A DNA stretch of 64,000 nucleotides from Peribacillus deserti. Lineage in GTDB: Bacteria > Bacillota > Bacilli > Bacillales > DSM-1321. Location of the stretch: positions 57,436-121,435 of the forward strand of contig NZ_PGUY01000027.1 in NCBI RefSeq assembly GCF_002863585.1, in the 5' to 3' direction. The notes beneath the pieces were generated by a model. The model searched no databases. It worked only from the letters and a program-made list of their open reading frames with translations, and was not told the DNA's origin. The position numbers were made by a program, and so were the translations under genes. Positions 31,929-40,336 of the stretch are shown in pieces (within the stretch, counting starts at the first letter, position 1; each line of letters opens with the position of its first letter).

Positions 31929-32438
31929 CTACTCGAAATGATAAGTCCTACTTAAATTTTTTATTAAGTTTCCATCCATGCTGTAGAATTGCACAGTTAC
32001 ATGGCGGCTTTGCATATCGAGCAGCACATACGTCTTATCACGTATTCCTTTTGGCAGCCTTATGCTTCCAGGGTTAATGAACAGCCTTCCCCCGATCATT
32101 TCTGAACCTGCGATGTGAGAATGGCCGAAACATACGATTTCTGCCTGTTCCTCCTCCGCCTGGTAGGACAGATTCATAAGAGTCATTTTTACATTATAAA
32201 GGTGGCCATGCGTAACAAAGAACCTATAACCTAACATTTCCTTAGAAATTGATTTTGGAAATCTGGAATCAAAGTCGCAATTTCCCCGAACGTACTGAAA
32301 TCCATCGAGCGCCTCATGTCCAAAATCCAGCTCTGAGTCGCCGCAGTGAATAAAGACGTCCGCATCCTTATGCCGGATTTTTAATTCCGTCAGCTCATCA
32401 ATCAGCCCATGACTGTCGCTTATGATTAGAGCTTTCAT
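31929..32438 (-). CDS. ysnB: YfcE/MJ0936-family metallophosphoesterase
   Basis: This 169-residue enzyme has the calcineurin-like phosphoesterase motifs in order: SDSHG (8-12), GDSELD near 37, GNCD near 53, THGHLYNV near 75 and GHSH near 105, so it binds two metal ions and should hydrolyse phosphodiesters. The natural substrate is not known. Its start overlaps the end of ysnA by 4 nt, forming the rph-ysnA-ysnB unit usual in Bacillus. Confidence 0.92.
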   Translation of the reverse strand: MKALIISDSHGLIDELTELKIRHKDADVFIHCGDSELDFGHEALDGFQYVRGNCDFDSRFPKSISKEMLGYRFFVTHGHLYNVKMTLMNLSYQAEEEQAEIVCFGHSHIAGSEMIGGRLFINPGSIRLPKGIRDKTYVLLDMQSRHVTVQFYSMDGNLIKNLSRTYHFE

Positions 32439-33046
32439 GATAATCTTTCTCTTTCTAAAAATGAATCGAGAAGGCTTTCTAATTCTTTCAACGCATGAGC
32501 CCGGTGGCTAATTTTGTTCTTTTCCTGAGATGAAAGCTCTGCCATGGTCTTCCCTAAATCTTTTACAAAGAAAATCGGATCATACCCAAAGCCGCTATCT
32601 CCTCGCGGCTCATTAATGATCAGTCCTTCTACACTGCCTGCTACGGTTATGGTTTCCTGATTAGGAGACGCGAGCGCCAATGAACAATAAAACCTGGCTG
32701 TCCTTTCACCTTCCGGAACTCCTCTGAGCTCTTCAAGCACTTTTTCAAGATTCGCCTGGTCATTCTTGTCCTCACCGGCATACCTTGCAGAAAAAATTCC
32801 GGGTCTGCCATCAAGGGCATCCACAATAAGGCCTGAATCATCTGCCACTACAAAATGTCCTGCCTGTCTTGCAATGGCTTCTGCCTTAATTACAGCATTC
32901 TCTTCAAAAGAGGATCCTGTTTCCTCTACATCCGGAGCATTCGGGATATCTAAGAGTGTAAGAACCTCGTATCCCTTTGAAGCAAATAGACTTTCAAATT
33001 CCTTTGCCTTCCCCTTATTTTTAGTGGCAATCAATACTGTTTTCAC
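32435..33046 (-). CDS. ysnA: XTP/dITP diphosphatase (RdgB/HAM1 family)
   Basis: This 203-residue Ham1-like enzyme removes non-canonical purine nucleotides (dITP, XTP) by cutting off pyrophosphate. Motifs are the N-terminal IATKNKGKAKEF, FEENAVIKAEA, and the ADDSGL...GIFSARYAG region, and SHRAHAL at the C terminus. It lies 6 nt after rph. Confidence 0.96.
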   Translation of the reverse strand: MKTVLIATKNKGKAKEFESLFASKGYEVLTLLDIPNAPDVEETGSSFEENAVIKAEAIARQAGHFVVADDSGLIVDALDGRPGIFSARYAGEDKNDQANLEKVLEELRGVPEGERTARFYCSLALASPNQETITVAGSVEGLIINEPRGDSGFGYDPIFFVKDLGKTMAELSSQEKNKISHRAHALKELESLLDSFLERERLS

Positions 33047-33052
33047 CGTTTC

Positions 33053-33796
33053 TCACCCTTTACCGATTTTAGAAGCTATTTCACCCAGAGCTTCCTGCTG
33101 AACGCCAATCAGGCTGTCGATGCCTTCACGGGCCATACCAAGAATAGTTTGCAGCTGATCATAGGTAAATGTCGCTTCTTCGCCAGTTCCCTGTAGTTCG
33201 ACAAATTCTCCGCTCCCGGTCATAATCACATTCATATCAACGGAAGCCTGGGAATCTTCATGATAGTTCAAGTCTAACACAACCTGATCGCCAGAGATAA
33301 TCCCCGCACTTGTGGCAGCAAGGAATTGCTTGATCGGAAAAACTGGCAGTTTCTTTTCACTATGAATCTTATTAACAGCAAGTGCCATAGCTACAAATGC
33401 ACCTGTAATCGAAGCAGTTCTCGTGCCTCCATCCGCCTGTATCACATCACAATCGATCCAGATTGTTCTTTCTCCCAATGCTTCCAGACTTACCACCGCC
33501 CGCAGCGCCCGGCCGATAAGTCTTTGAATTTCCATCGTTCTTCCTGTCACTTTCCCCTTTGAAGATTCCCGGATATTGCGCTGTTCTGTAGCCCGGGGAA
33601 GCATGGAGTATTCCGCATTGATCCACCCTTTTCCCTGTCCCCGCAAAAAAGGAGGGACTCTTTCCTCAATACTGGCAGAACAAATAACTTTAGTATTTCC
33701 GACAGAAATGAGCACCGAACCTTCTGGATGCATAATATAATCCTTTTGTATATGTACGGGTCTAAGTTCATTACTATTTCTTCCATCTATTCTCAA
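33053..33796 (-). CDS. rph: Ribonuclease PH
   Basis: RNase PH trims the 3' ends of tRNA precursors by phosphorolysis. It has [53 protein letters not shown], and [19 protein letters not shown]. The frame is open from 33823, but AGGAGG 9 nt upstream of TTG 33796 and the family N terminus (M-R-x-D-G-R) set a TTG start, giving 247 residues. First gene of the rph-ysnA-ysnB group. Confidence 0.95.
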   Translation of the reverse strand: MRIDGRNSNELRPVHIQKDYIMHPEGSVLISVGNTKVICSASIEERVPPFLRGQGKGWINAEYSMLPRATEQRNIRESSKGKVTGRTMEIQRLIGRALRAVVSLEALGERTIWIDCDVIQADGGTRTASITGAFVAMALAVNKIHSEKKLPVFPIKQFLAATSAGIISGDQVVLDLNYHEDSQASVDMNVIMTGSGEFVELQGTGEEATFTYDQLQTILGMAREGIDSLIGVQQEALGEIASKIGKG

Positions 33797-33838
33797 GTTG
33801 GTATGCCTCCTGATATAATGCATGTACTATTAATAAAA

Positions 33839-33868
33839 TAAGAGGCGGAAATCAGTCCCGCCTCTAGC
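33839..33868 (-). terminator. Terminator after gerM
   Basis: Perfect 8-bp stem AGAGGCGG / CCGCCTCT with a 9-nt loop, followed by TATTTTATT on the minus strand, 35 nt after gerM. Confidence 0.8.
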
Positions 33869-33901
33869 CTTATATCCTATAGTATATCAAAAAAAGCATT
33901 T

Positions 33902-34963
33902 TTAAAAACTGCCTGTGTTTACTTTTTCAGGTCTCGTGACCGGCTCAGTAAGGGATTTTCCATTATCAGTGGTAAGTTTTTCTTTACCATCTACCAATAC
34001 TTCAACACTTTTAATGTCTTTTTGTTCTGTTAGAGATAGAACTAATGAATCCAGCAAATAACTGGATATCTGATTGTTCTTGGTGCTGTTAAGGACAGAT
34101 TTATTAAAGTTTAACGTTACTTTCCCATCATCTACTTTGGGGTTATCAAGCAGAGCTATTTCCGGTACAAAGTCAGAAATCAAATTGGATGAATAAGCCG
34201 GTCCTTTGATCAGCTCATTAACTGCAGCTGTGACTGGGTCTGCCTTTGTATCTGTTATTCTGCGGGTCACAGGTACATAATAATATTCGCCCTCATCTCC
34301 GCCCAGATAGTAGACTGTAATGGATTTGGTATTTGAAATATCCGTGATTCCTGATGTATCGAGGTTGATTCCTACCGATCTTGTCATATCCTTTGTAATC
34401 GGAGTATGATTCACAGGCATCTGCGTTAATGCTTTTCCGTTCACTCTGATATTAACCTTCTTAATTGAATCAAACTGTGTCAGTGTCCATGTAATAGACT
34501 GTAAAATCTTCTTTTCATCGGCAGCTTTATAATTTTTGAATTCATTAGAGAAGTCAGCGGTGGCCACACCGTCCTTGCTGATATTTAAGTCCACCTTTGT
34601 ATCAGCTGGCAGGACCGCTCTGAAACCATTAGGAAGCAGCTCTTGTACCGGCCCTTCTGAAACTAGATATTCGAGCGCTTGTTTAGCCACCCCTTCAGAA
34701 GTAGGGAGCTCCAGTGTCTGAGGTACAACATAGCCATTTTTATCAATCAAATACAGCTCTGTCTTAATCTCAGCCTTTGCTTCTTTTGCCTCTTTAGCTG
34801 AAGTCGTGCCCTTCTCTTTCAGACCTGAAGCATCTTTCAGGTAGGAAACATCTTGCGGCGGGTCTATCTTCTTATCCTCACCGCCAAATAATCCACAGCC
34901 TGAAAGCAAGACAGAGGAAGCAAGAACAGTAAAGCAGATTGCTTTTTTTGTATTTTGAGACAT
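33902..34963 (-). CDS. gerM: Sporulation/germination lipoprotein GerM
   Basis: This 353-residue lipoprotein has a signal peptide with lipobox L-S-G-C at 20-23 (C23 lipidated), then a Gly/Asp/Lys-rich linker and two GerMN domains (about 85-200 and 220-335). In B. subtilis GerM is needed for sporulation and germination and helps the SpoIIIA-SpoIIQ channel assemble between mother cell and forespore. Gene order rph-gerM-racE matches B. subtilis. Confidence 0.95.
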   Translation of the reverse strand: MSQNTKKAICFTVLASSVLLSGCGLFGGEDKKIDPPQDVSYLKDASGLKEKGTTSAKEAKEAKAEIKTELYLIDKNGYVVPQTLELPTSEGVAKQALEYLVSEGPVQELLPNGFRAVLPADTKVDLNISKDGVATADFSNEFKNYKAADEKKILQSITWTLTQFDSIKKVNIRVNGKALTQMPVNHTPITKDMTRSVGINLDTSGITDISNTKSITVYYLGGDEGEYYYVPVTRRITDTKADPVTAAVNELIKGPAYSSNLISDFVPEIALLDNPKVDDGKVTLNFNKSVLNSTKNNQISSYLLDSLVLSLTEQKDIKSVEVLVDGKEKLTTDNGKSLTEPVTRPEKVNTGSF

Positions 34964-35081
34964 TTCAATCCCTCCAAAGACAGTTTGTACTACTATTTAT
35001 ACGAGCCTTCTTATAAAATAGACCGCTGTGGAAAATTAAATTTGGACAAAGAAAGTCTTTGGGTTAAAAATTCTTCTGCAT

Positions 35082-35134
35082 ATAAAAAAGGCCTATTCCA
35101 AGAGAGAAAAATTTCTCACTTAGAACAGACCTTT
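35082..35134 (-). terminator. Terminator after racE
   Basis: AAAGGTCTGTTCTAAG pairs imperfectly with CTTGGAATAGGCCTTT around an inner GAGAAA/TTTCTC stem, followed by TTTTTTATA on the minus strand. It begins at the racE stop. Confidence 0.8.
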
Positions 35135-35933
35135 ACGCATCGATTTTTACAGTTTCGACTTCATCGATTGGTCTTTCAAGCCAATCAGAAGCGATTTGCT
35201 GAAAGATCCCTTTTGAACCTGTTGTATAAAATTTATAAACGGGAGGCTCCGTACTCTTATTCATCTGGCCGTTGTAATGAAGGATTACACTTGCTTCGCT
35301 TGCTGTTTCCTCACCTGAAGAAATAACTTCAATGTTTTTACCCATATAGCTGCTGATGACCGGCCCCAGCAGAGGATAATGCGTACAGCCTAAAATAAGA
35401 GTATCGAGTTTTTTGGTTTTTAAAGACTTGAGCGTTTCTGCTACAACTTTTTTTGCAATCGGACTTTTAAACTCTCCGCTCTCTACGATCGATACAAATT
35501 TTGGACATGCTAAACTCTCTACTCTCGTAAGCGGATTTATATTTTTCAATGCTGTTTCATACGCACCGCTTTTAATCGTCCCGTCCGTTCCGAGAACACC
35601 TATATGCAGGTTGCGGGTCAGCTTCAGTGCAGCCCGTGCCCCTGGATAAATGACACCCAGGACAGGTATCGAAAGTTCATTTCTTATTTCATCTAATACA
35701 GCAGCAGTGGCAGTATTGCAGGCAATGATCAGCATCTTAATATTTCGCTTCAATAAGAACCTCGTCATCTGCCATGTAAACTGTTTTACCTCTTCCATTG
35801 GCCGAGGCCCATACGGACAGCGTGCCGTATCCCCAAGATAGATAATATTTTCATGGGGAAGCTGTCTCATTACTTCTTTGGCCACAGTCAAGCCGCCTAC
35901 CCCTGAATCTATAATACCAATTGGATATTTCAA
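35133..35933 (-). CDS. racE: Glutamate racemase
   Basis: RacE makes D-glutamate for peptidoglycan. The 266-residue protein has [16 protein letters not shown] with the catalytic D9/S10, [12 protein letters not shown], the first catalytic cysteine in [11 protein letters not shown] near 72 and the second in [11 protein letters not shown] near 183, without PLP. It follows ysmB by 10 nt and so forms an operon with it. Confidence 0.97.
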   Translation of the reverse strand: MKYPIGIIDSGVGGLTVAKEVMRQLPHENIIYLGDTARCPYGPRPMEEVKQFTWQMTRFLLKRNIKMLIIACNTATAAVLDEIRNELSIPVLGVIYPGARAALKLTRNLHIGVLGTDGTIKSGAYETALKNINPLTRVESLACPKFVSIVESGEFKSPIAKKVVAETLKSLKTKKLDTLILGCTHYPLLGPVISSYMGKNIEVISSGEETASEASVILHYNGQMNKSTEPPVYKFYTTGSKGIFQQIASDWLERPIDEVETVKIDA

Positions 35934-35943
35934 AAATCCCGCC

Positions 35944-36393
35944 TCATTCTTGTTTCATTTCTTGATGCAGCTTGCTTAAGCTGGATTTTAACTGAAGCAC
36001 TTCCTGATCAGAAAACTGCTCAAATATATCTTTCAAATAATCCTGGCGCTTTACAATCACTTCATCTATAATTTGTTTTCCCACTTCCAGCAGATGGATC
36101 CTGACCACCCGGCGGTCGTTTGTATCTTTGACCCTCATTACCAGCGTGTTCTTTTCCATGCGGTCTACTAGATCTGTAGTCGTGCTGCACGCAAGAGCCA
36201 GCTTGTTTGAGAGTTCGCCAATCGTCATATCACCCTCTTCAAGCAGCCACTGAAGCGCATAAAATTGCGGAAGCGTGATTGGATAATGATTTAATATCTC
36301 TCTGCCTTTCTGCTTAATGATGGCAGATATATATCGCAGATCTTTTTCTATATCAACGACAAGGTCCTGGTTCAATTCATTCTCAATCTTCAT
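35944..36393 (-). CDS. ysmB: MarR-family transcriptional regulator (YsmB-like)
   Basis: This winged-helix regulator of about 149 residues has the MarR core: [27 protein letters not shown], then [32 protein letters not shown], the wing with DxRR. The frame is open from GTG 36408, but GGGAG 8 nt ahead favours ATG 36393. It is placed as ysmB upstream of racE, as in B. subtilis. Ligand and targets are unknown. Confidence 0.88.
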   Translation of the reverse strand: MKIENELNQDLVVDIEKDLRYISAIIKQKGREILNHYPITLPQFYALQWLLEEGDMTIGELSNKLALACSTTTDLVDRMEKNTLVMRVKDTNDRRVVRIHLLEVGKQIIDEVIVKRQDYLKDIFEQFSDQEVLQLKSSLSKLHQEMKQE

Positions 36394-36408
36394 TTTTACA
36401 GCTCCCAC

Positions 36409-36692
36409 TTTTACATCATAACAAGCTTACACTATCATTTATTGTCTATCAAATAATAACAAATTTCAAGAAGAAAAGCGGAGTACGGTGCTTTTCTTAG
36501 ATAGTATGTAAAGAGCTGAATGTAAAAGATACTTTTCAGAAGCACAGATAATTGCAAAAAAGCAGACATCTGACTTGCTGATTGGCAAGCGATAGCAAAG
36601 ACAGAAGCTTAGCCACCCTTATGCGTTACCAGCATAAGAAAAAGCGGCAGCGGAAGGCCGCTTTTTATCTTCGTATGCCGGGAGCAAAAACA
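36409..36692. other. Intergenic region before the hairpin array
   Basis: About 285 nt. A short GC-rich hairpin AAAAGCGGC...GAAGGCCGCTTTTT at about 36639-36665 precedes the array and could end transcription on the plus strand. Nothing else recognised. Confidence 0.4.
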
Positions 36693-37190
36693 TCCTTCAT
36701 CAAAGCTATGAAGGACTAATCTTCGTTGGCGAGGAGTCAAAATGTCCTTCATCAGGGCTATGAAGGACTAATCTTCGTTGCCCAGGAGCCAAAACGTCCT
36801 TCATCACAGCTATGAAGGACTAATCTTCGTGTCCCAGGAGTCAAAACGTCCTTCATCAGGGCTATGAAGGACTAATCTTCGTTGGCCAAGAGCCAAAACG
36901 TCCTTCATCAGGGCTATGAAGGACTAATCTTCGTTGCCCAGGAGCCAAAACGTCCTTCATCACAGCTATGAAGGACTAATCTTCGTGTCCCAGGAGTCAA
37001 AACGTCCTTCATCACAGCTATGAAGGACTAATCTTCGTGTCCCAGGAGTCAAAACGTCCTTCATCACGGCTACGTTGGCCGGAAGCCAAAACATCCTTTA
37101 TCAGAGCTAAAAAGGGCAAATTTTCGTGTCCCGGGAACCAAAATGTTCTTTCTCACCTAGGAAGAACGCATCTCGTTTGCCGGAAACCAA
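36693..37190. repeat. Tandem array of 52-bp units, each holding a 9-bp-stem hairpin
   Basis: Units start at 36693, 36745, 36797, 36849, 36901, 36953 and 37005, exactly 52 bp apart; a shortened unit (37 bp) starts at 37057, and two diverged units at 37094 and 37146. Each of the first seven contains GTCCTTCAT, a 7-nt variable loop and ATGAAGGAC, then CTAATCTTCGT and a linker ending CCAAAAC. Units 2 and 5 are identical, as are units 3, 6 and 7, giving a 156-bp higher-order duplication. It is intergenic between gerE and ysmB. Confidence 0.93.
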
Positions 37191-37332
37191 AGGGACAGTC
37201 TTACTTTTTAATGGCGATTGGCTTATGTCCGAAGGTTTCAGTCTGCAGTTGGACCACCCGAAAAGCGGTGCTTTTCATAAATTCCATTCATTTACGAATG
37301 ATACAAAAGATCAAGGGTTACTAATATTCCTC

Positions 37333-37403
37333 TAAAAAAAATAGCAATCAGTGAACAGGCAAATAAAAGGAAGTACATTTTCCTTTTATCTGCCATATTC
37401 ACT
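37333..37403 (-). terminator. Large hairpin and T-run downstream of gerE
   Basis: AGTGAATATGGCAGATAAAA and its near-complement TTTTATTTGCCTGTTCACT form a stem of more than 20 bp (37350-37403, inner arms AAGGAAAA/TTCCTT). TTTTTTTT follows about 9 nt later on the minus strand. The gap between stem and T-run is longer than usual. Confidence 0.6.
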
Positions 37404-37478
37404 TGACTGCTTTTAGCGGTATTTCTAGGTTGAAAAAGTGACAAGCTTGCAGAGGCCGGCAGCTAATTTCATGTATGG

Positions 37479-37703
37479 TTAAAGCTTTAACTCACCCATA
37501 CGCAAGAGCTCAACTACAGCTTGAGAACGCCCCTTAACTCCAAGCTTCTGCATGGCATTCGAAATATGATTTCTTACGGTTTTCTCACTAATGAATAACT
37601 CACCTGCGATTTCTTTGGTCGTCTTATCCTGCACTAACAACTCGAATACTTCTCTTTCTCGTTTGGTGAGCAATGGCTTATGAGTATATTCGTTCTCCTT
37701 CAA
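37479..37703 (-). CDS. gerE: Late mother-cell sporulation transcription factor GerE
   Basis: GerE controls late sigma-K coat genes. The 74-residue protein is essentially one LuxR-type helix-turn-helix ([40 protein letters not shown]) and is nearly identical to B. subtilis GerE from memory. The start is TTG at 37703, preceded by AAGGAGGG. A sigma-K-like promoter lies about 65-90 nt upstream. Confidence 0.98.
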   Translation of the reverse strand: MKENEYTHKPLLTKREREVFELLVQDKTTKEIAGELFISEKTVRNHISNAMQKLGVKGRSQAVVELLRMGELKL

Positions 37704-37766
37704 GTATGGTAACCCTCCTTGCCTTTACCAGCTATCACCTAGGAATGGGTATATATTTAGTCACCA

Positions 37767-37795
37767 TATCTTATGTTATGGATAGTACGAAAGTG
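37767..37795 (-). promoter_or_regulatory. Candidate sigma-K promoter of gerE
   Basis: On the minus strand CAC (37793-37795), a 17-nt spacer and CATAAGATA (37767-37775) fit the sigma-K pattern AC-N16/17-CATANNNTA. B. subtilis gerE is transcribed by sigma-K. Confidence 0.7.
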
Positions 37796-37881
37796 ACTGG
37801 TTTTAAAGGAAGAGGCAATAAAAAAATGAACTATATTACTACTATGACATACTTGGAAAATTTAAGCCTATTTATTTTAGA

Positions 37882-38367
37882 CTAACCAGCTGAACAAGCA
37901 TGAGCAGCATGTTGGAGCTTCTCTGCCTCTAATTTATTTTTTTGCTGTTCTGACCAAAAAACGGGTTTCCCAGTATGCCGCGAAATCTGAACTATAGTAC
38001 CTCTGCCGGTAAATACTATAGTGTCATCCTGACGCGTCCCTTTATAGTGGATATCCACAGAAGAATTGCCAATCGAATGTGCCTTGACATGTATAAGAAG
38101 TTCCTCACCAAAATAAACCTGGGCTAAAAAATCACACTGCAGGTCAGCCACTACTGGAATACGGTCATGCTCCGGATTCAGCCAGTCTGCCATAAAGCTA
38201 ATTGCTTTAAGATACTCAATCCGCGCTTCTTCAAAATAAGTAAAAGGCACCGTATTATTTAGATGCCCGAACATATCTGTTTCTGAAAAGCGGACAGAAA
38301 CGCTATGCGCAAAGTGGAAAGAATCGCTCCATTCTTTCATGTTTTCAATATAAGCTATACGGGCCAT
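37882..38367 (-). CDS. ysmA: Acyl-CoA thioesterase, 4HBT hotdog family (YsmA-like)
   Basis: This 161-residue hotdog-fold protein has the 4-hydroxybenzoyl-CoA thioesterase signature VRFSETDMFGHLNNTVPFTYFEEARIEYL (residues about 26-53), with the catalytic Asp in ETDMFGHLNN. It should hydrolyse an acyl-CoA; the substrate is unknown. It is preceded by AGGAGG and by a 20-bp palindrome that could be an operator. Position next to gerE matches ysmA of B. subtilis. Confidence 0.9.
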   Translation of the reverse strand: MARIAYIENMKEWSDSFHFAHSVSVRFSETDMFGHLNNTVPFTYFEEARIEYLKAISFMADWLNPEHDRIPVVADLQCDFLAQVYFGEELLIHVKAHSIGNSSVDIHYKGTRQDDTIVFTGRGTIVQISRHTGKPVFWSEQQKNKLEAEKLQHAAHACSAG

Positions 38368-38383
38368 TCTTGTTCCTCCTGAA

Positions 38384-38403
38384 AAATGAATAGTTATTCA
38401 TTT
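38384..38403. promoter_or_regulatory. 20-bp palindrome upstream of ysmA, possible operator
   Basis: AAATGAATAGTTATTCATTT is a palindrome (9-bp arms, 2-nt centre) lying 17 nt upstream of the ysmA start. It resembles MarR- or FadR-type operators in size and uses the TGAAT/ATTCA half-sites of the FadR box but with shorter spacing. Confidence 0.5.
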
Positions 38404-38761
38404 ATTTTAATGCAATTCTGACTATTTATAAAGCCATATTTTATTATTAACCTCACTTTGGACAGTTGTTGGCAGCCTTGATGTTTGCCATCCAACAATA
38501 TCAAAATCAGCAGGTTCATAGCGCTGATATAACTACAACACAATTTGCTCAAGTTGTTAATTCTATTAGATGCATGATACTAACTCGTTCAAAATTACTT
38601 TTTTCTGCAGCGAGTCCTAAGTAGGCGGTCGTGTTATCTCCATACTAAAACGATCCTCCTAAATGAAGGACCGTACTAGCAATATATCCTTCAAGTTACA
38701 CAGAAAGACATAACTAAGGAACAAAGAGCATGGAGATTTATTAGGACCTAGCAGGTAAAGA
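38404..38761. other. Intergenic region without visible features
   Basis: About 360 nt between the ysmA palindrome and the end of the repetitive hypothetical gene. No ORF with a ribosome site, terminator or RNA motif seen. Confidence 0.4.
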
Positions 38762-39238
38762 TTAAGGCAGAAAAGTACTTCCATCTGCCAGTTCTTCCTG
38801 TATCACCTTCATTTGTCCTAACGCTTCAACGGCACTGCCAAACGACTGAATCCAGTCTGACATAATTAAGAACTTTTGAATCTCGATTAACTCTGCTTTA
38901 TTTGCTGCTTTAATTTCTTGTGTTGCTCCTACAGCCTCTGCAATCTGACCGATGGTTTGTATCCATACTCCGGTTAGAATCTCTGCAGTGCTGGGTAGGT
39001 CTGACTCACCATTTACCGAATAAAATTTTGACAAAAGTACCAGTTCGACAATCTGAGCTATTGTTTTAACCCAGATTACATCTACAATCTGCCTTTCAAG
39101 CCTTGTCTTCAATTCTTCATTCACCTTATACTTTGTACTGCCATTCCATGAATTGCTACCGTTTGACTTTGGGTCTTCATTATCCTGGAACTTTTTATCA
39201 TCATTATTTAGATTATTAGCGTTTTTTTCATCCGGCAT
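38762..39238 (-). CDS. Small protein with three internal WIQTIGQ-like repeats
   Basis: I do not recognise this gene with certainty. The frame is open from 39328, but GGAG and 9-nt spacing favour ATG 39238, giving 158 residues. A polar, Asn/Asp-rich N terminus (about 45 residues) leads to three repeats: IWVKTIAQIVELVLLS, VWIQTIGQIAEAVGATQEI and DWIQSFGSAVEALGQ, each an amphipathic helix with a conserved W-[IV]-[QK]-[ST]-x-[AG]. This resembles short Bacillus 'repetitive proteins' (possibly DUF6944). No signal peptide. Isolated gene between ysmA and sdhB. Confidence 0.65.
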   Translation of the reverse strand: MPDEKNANNLNNDDKKFQDNEDPKSNGSNSWNGSTKYKVNEELKTRLERQIVDVIWVKTIAQIVELVLLSKFYSVNGESDLPSTAEILTGVWIQTIGQIAEAVGATQEIKAANKAELIEIQKFLIMSDWIQSFGSAVEALGQMKVIQEELADGSTFLP

Positions 39239-39524
39239 ATATTTACACTCCATTTCAGGAATTACTAAATGTATGTTATTCCTGATGAAGCATTCCTGAT
39301 ACAATAGCCCATCCAGCTTAGTGAGCACAATCTTGTTTACTAGTATCTTTTATCTAAATCGCATAAGCCAGGCATTAGCCAATCGCCACTGTCTGCTGAT
39401 TATTAGAAAAAACTTCTTAAGAGGGGACAGCAGCTAAATCCTAAGGACGTTCATTTTTTCTTGCCTAATGGGACAACAGGTATCCCAGAGTATTCCTCAA
39501 ATCTATGTATTTATAAAAACCGGA

Positions 39525-39570
39525 AAATAAAAAGGGATTTAAAGACTAAATGCTTTAAATCCCTTTCTTT
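39525..39570 (-). terminator. Terminator of the sdh operon
   Basis: AAAGGGATTTAAAG pairs with CTTTAAATCCCTTT around an 8-nt loop, then TTTTTATTTT on the minus strand, just after the sdhB stop. Confidence 0.92.
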
Positions 39571-39574
39571 ATTT

Positions 39575-40333
39575 TTATTGATCGCTGCCGAAGAAGTTTC
39601 GGAAGGATTGAATGGTGGTATCTCTGTTAAGAGCTGCAATGGAAGTGGTCAATGGAATGCCTTTAGGGCAAGATTGAACACAGTTTTGTGACATACCGCA
39701 GCTGGCGATGCCTCCATCCCCCATGATTGCATTTAAGCGCTCTGGTGCGTTCATGGCACCTGTTGGATGCGCATTGAATAGACGGACTTGAGAAAGCGAC
39801 TGCGGCCCAATGTAATCAGAGTTGCTGTTTACATTTGGACAAGCTTCCAAGCAGACTCCGCAAGTCATACATTTGGAAAGTTCATATGCCCACTGACGCT
39901 TTCTTTCCGGCATACGCGGTCCAGGTCCGAGGTCATACGTCCCATCGATTGGAATCCATGCTTTTACCTTTTTTAAGGAATCGAACATTCTGCTTCTATC
40001 CACCTGAAGGTCACGGACAACAGGGAATGTTCTCATTGGAGCAAGCTGTATAGGCTGTTCAAGCTGGTCCACCAAAGCCGTACACGATTGACGGGGCTTG
40101 CCGTTAATTACCATTGAACATGCGCCGCATACTTCTTCAAGACAGTTCATGTCCCAGGTAATTGGAGTTGTTTTTTCCCCTTTTACGTTAACTGGATTCC
40201 TGCGGATTTCCATCAATGCAGAAATCACATTCATGTTTGGACGGTAAGGAAGTTCAAATTCTTCCTGATAAGGGGCTGATTCAGTATGATCCTGGCGGGT
40301 AATGATAAAACGAACTGTTTTGTTCTCAGCCAT
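39575..40333 (-). CDS. sdhB: Succinate dehydrogenase iron-sulfur subunit
   Basis: SdhB carries the [2Fe-2S], [4Fe-4S] and [3Fe-4S] clusters that pass electrons from FAD to the membrane anchor. The 252-residue protein has an N-terminal ferredoxin domain (CLEEVCGACSMVINGKPRQSC) and C-terminal CMTCGVCLEACP and CGMSQNCVQSCPKG motifs. It follows sdhA by 3 nt and ends the operon. Confidence 0.98.
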   Translation of the reverse strand: MAENKTVRFIITRQDHTESAPYQEEFELPYRPNMNVISALMEIRRNPVNVKGEKTTPITWDMNCLEEVCGACSMVINGKPRQSCTALVDQLEQPIQLAPMRTFPVVRDLQVDRSRMFDSLKKVKAWIPIDGTYDLGPGPRMPERKRQWAYELSKCMTCGVCLEACPNVNSNSDYIGPQSLSQVRLFNAHPTGAMNAPERLNAIMGDGGIASCGMSQNCVQSCPKGIPLTTSIAALNRDTTIQSFRNFFGSDQ

Positions 40334-40336
40334 ACC

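Noticed and set aside
36693..37190. CRISPR array
   Set aside because: The period is regular but there are no unique spacers: the whole 52-bp unit repeats with few changes, the hairpin part is the repeat itself, and no cas genes are present.
37037..37335. Plus-strand ORFs in the decayed end of the 52-bp array
   Set aside because: They arise from repeat sequence and have no supported start.
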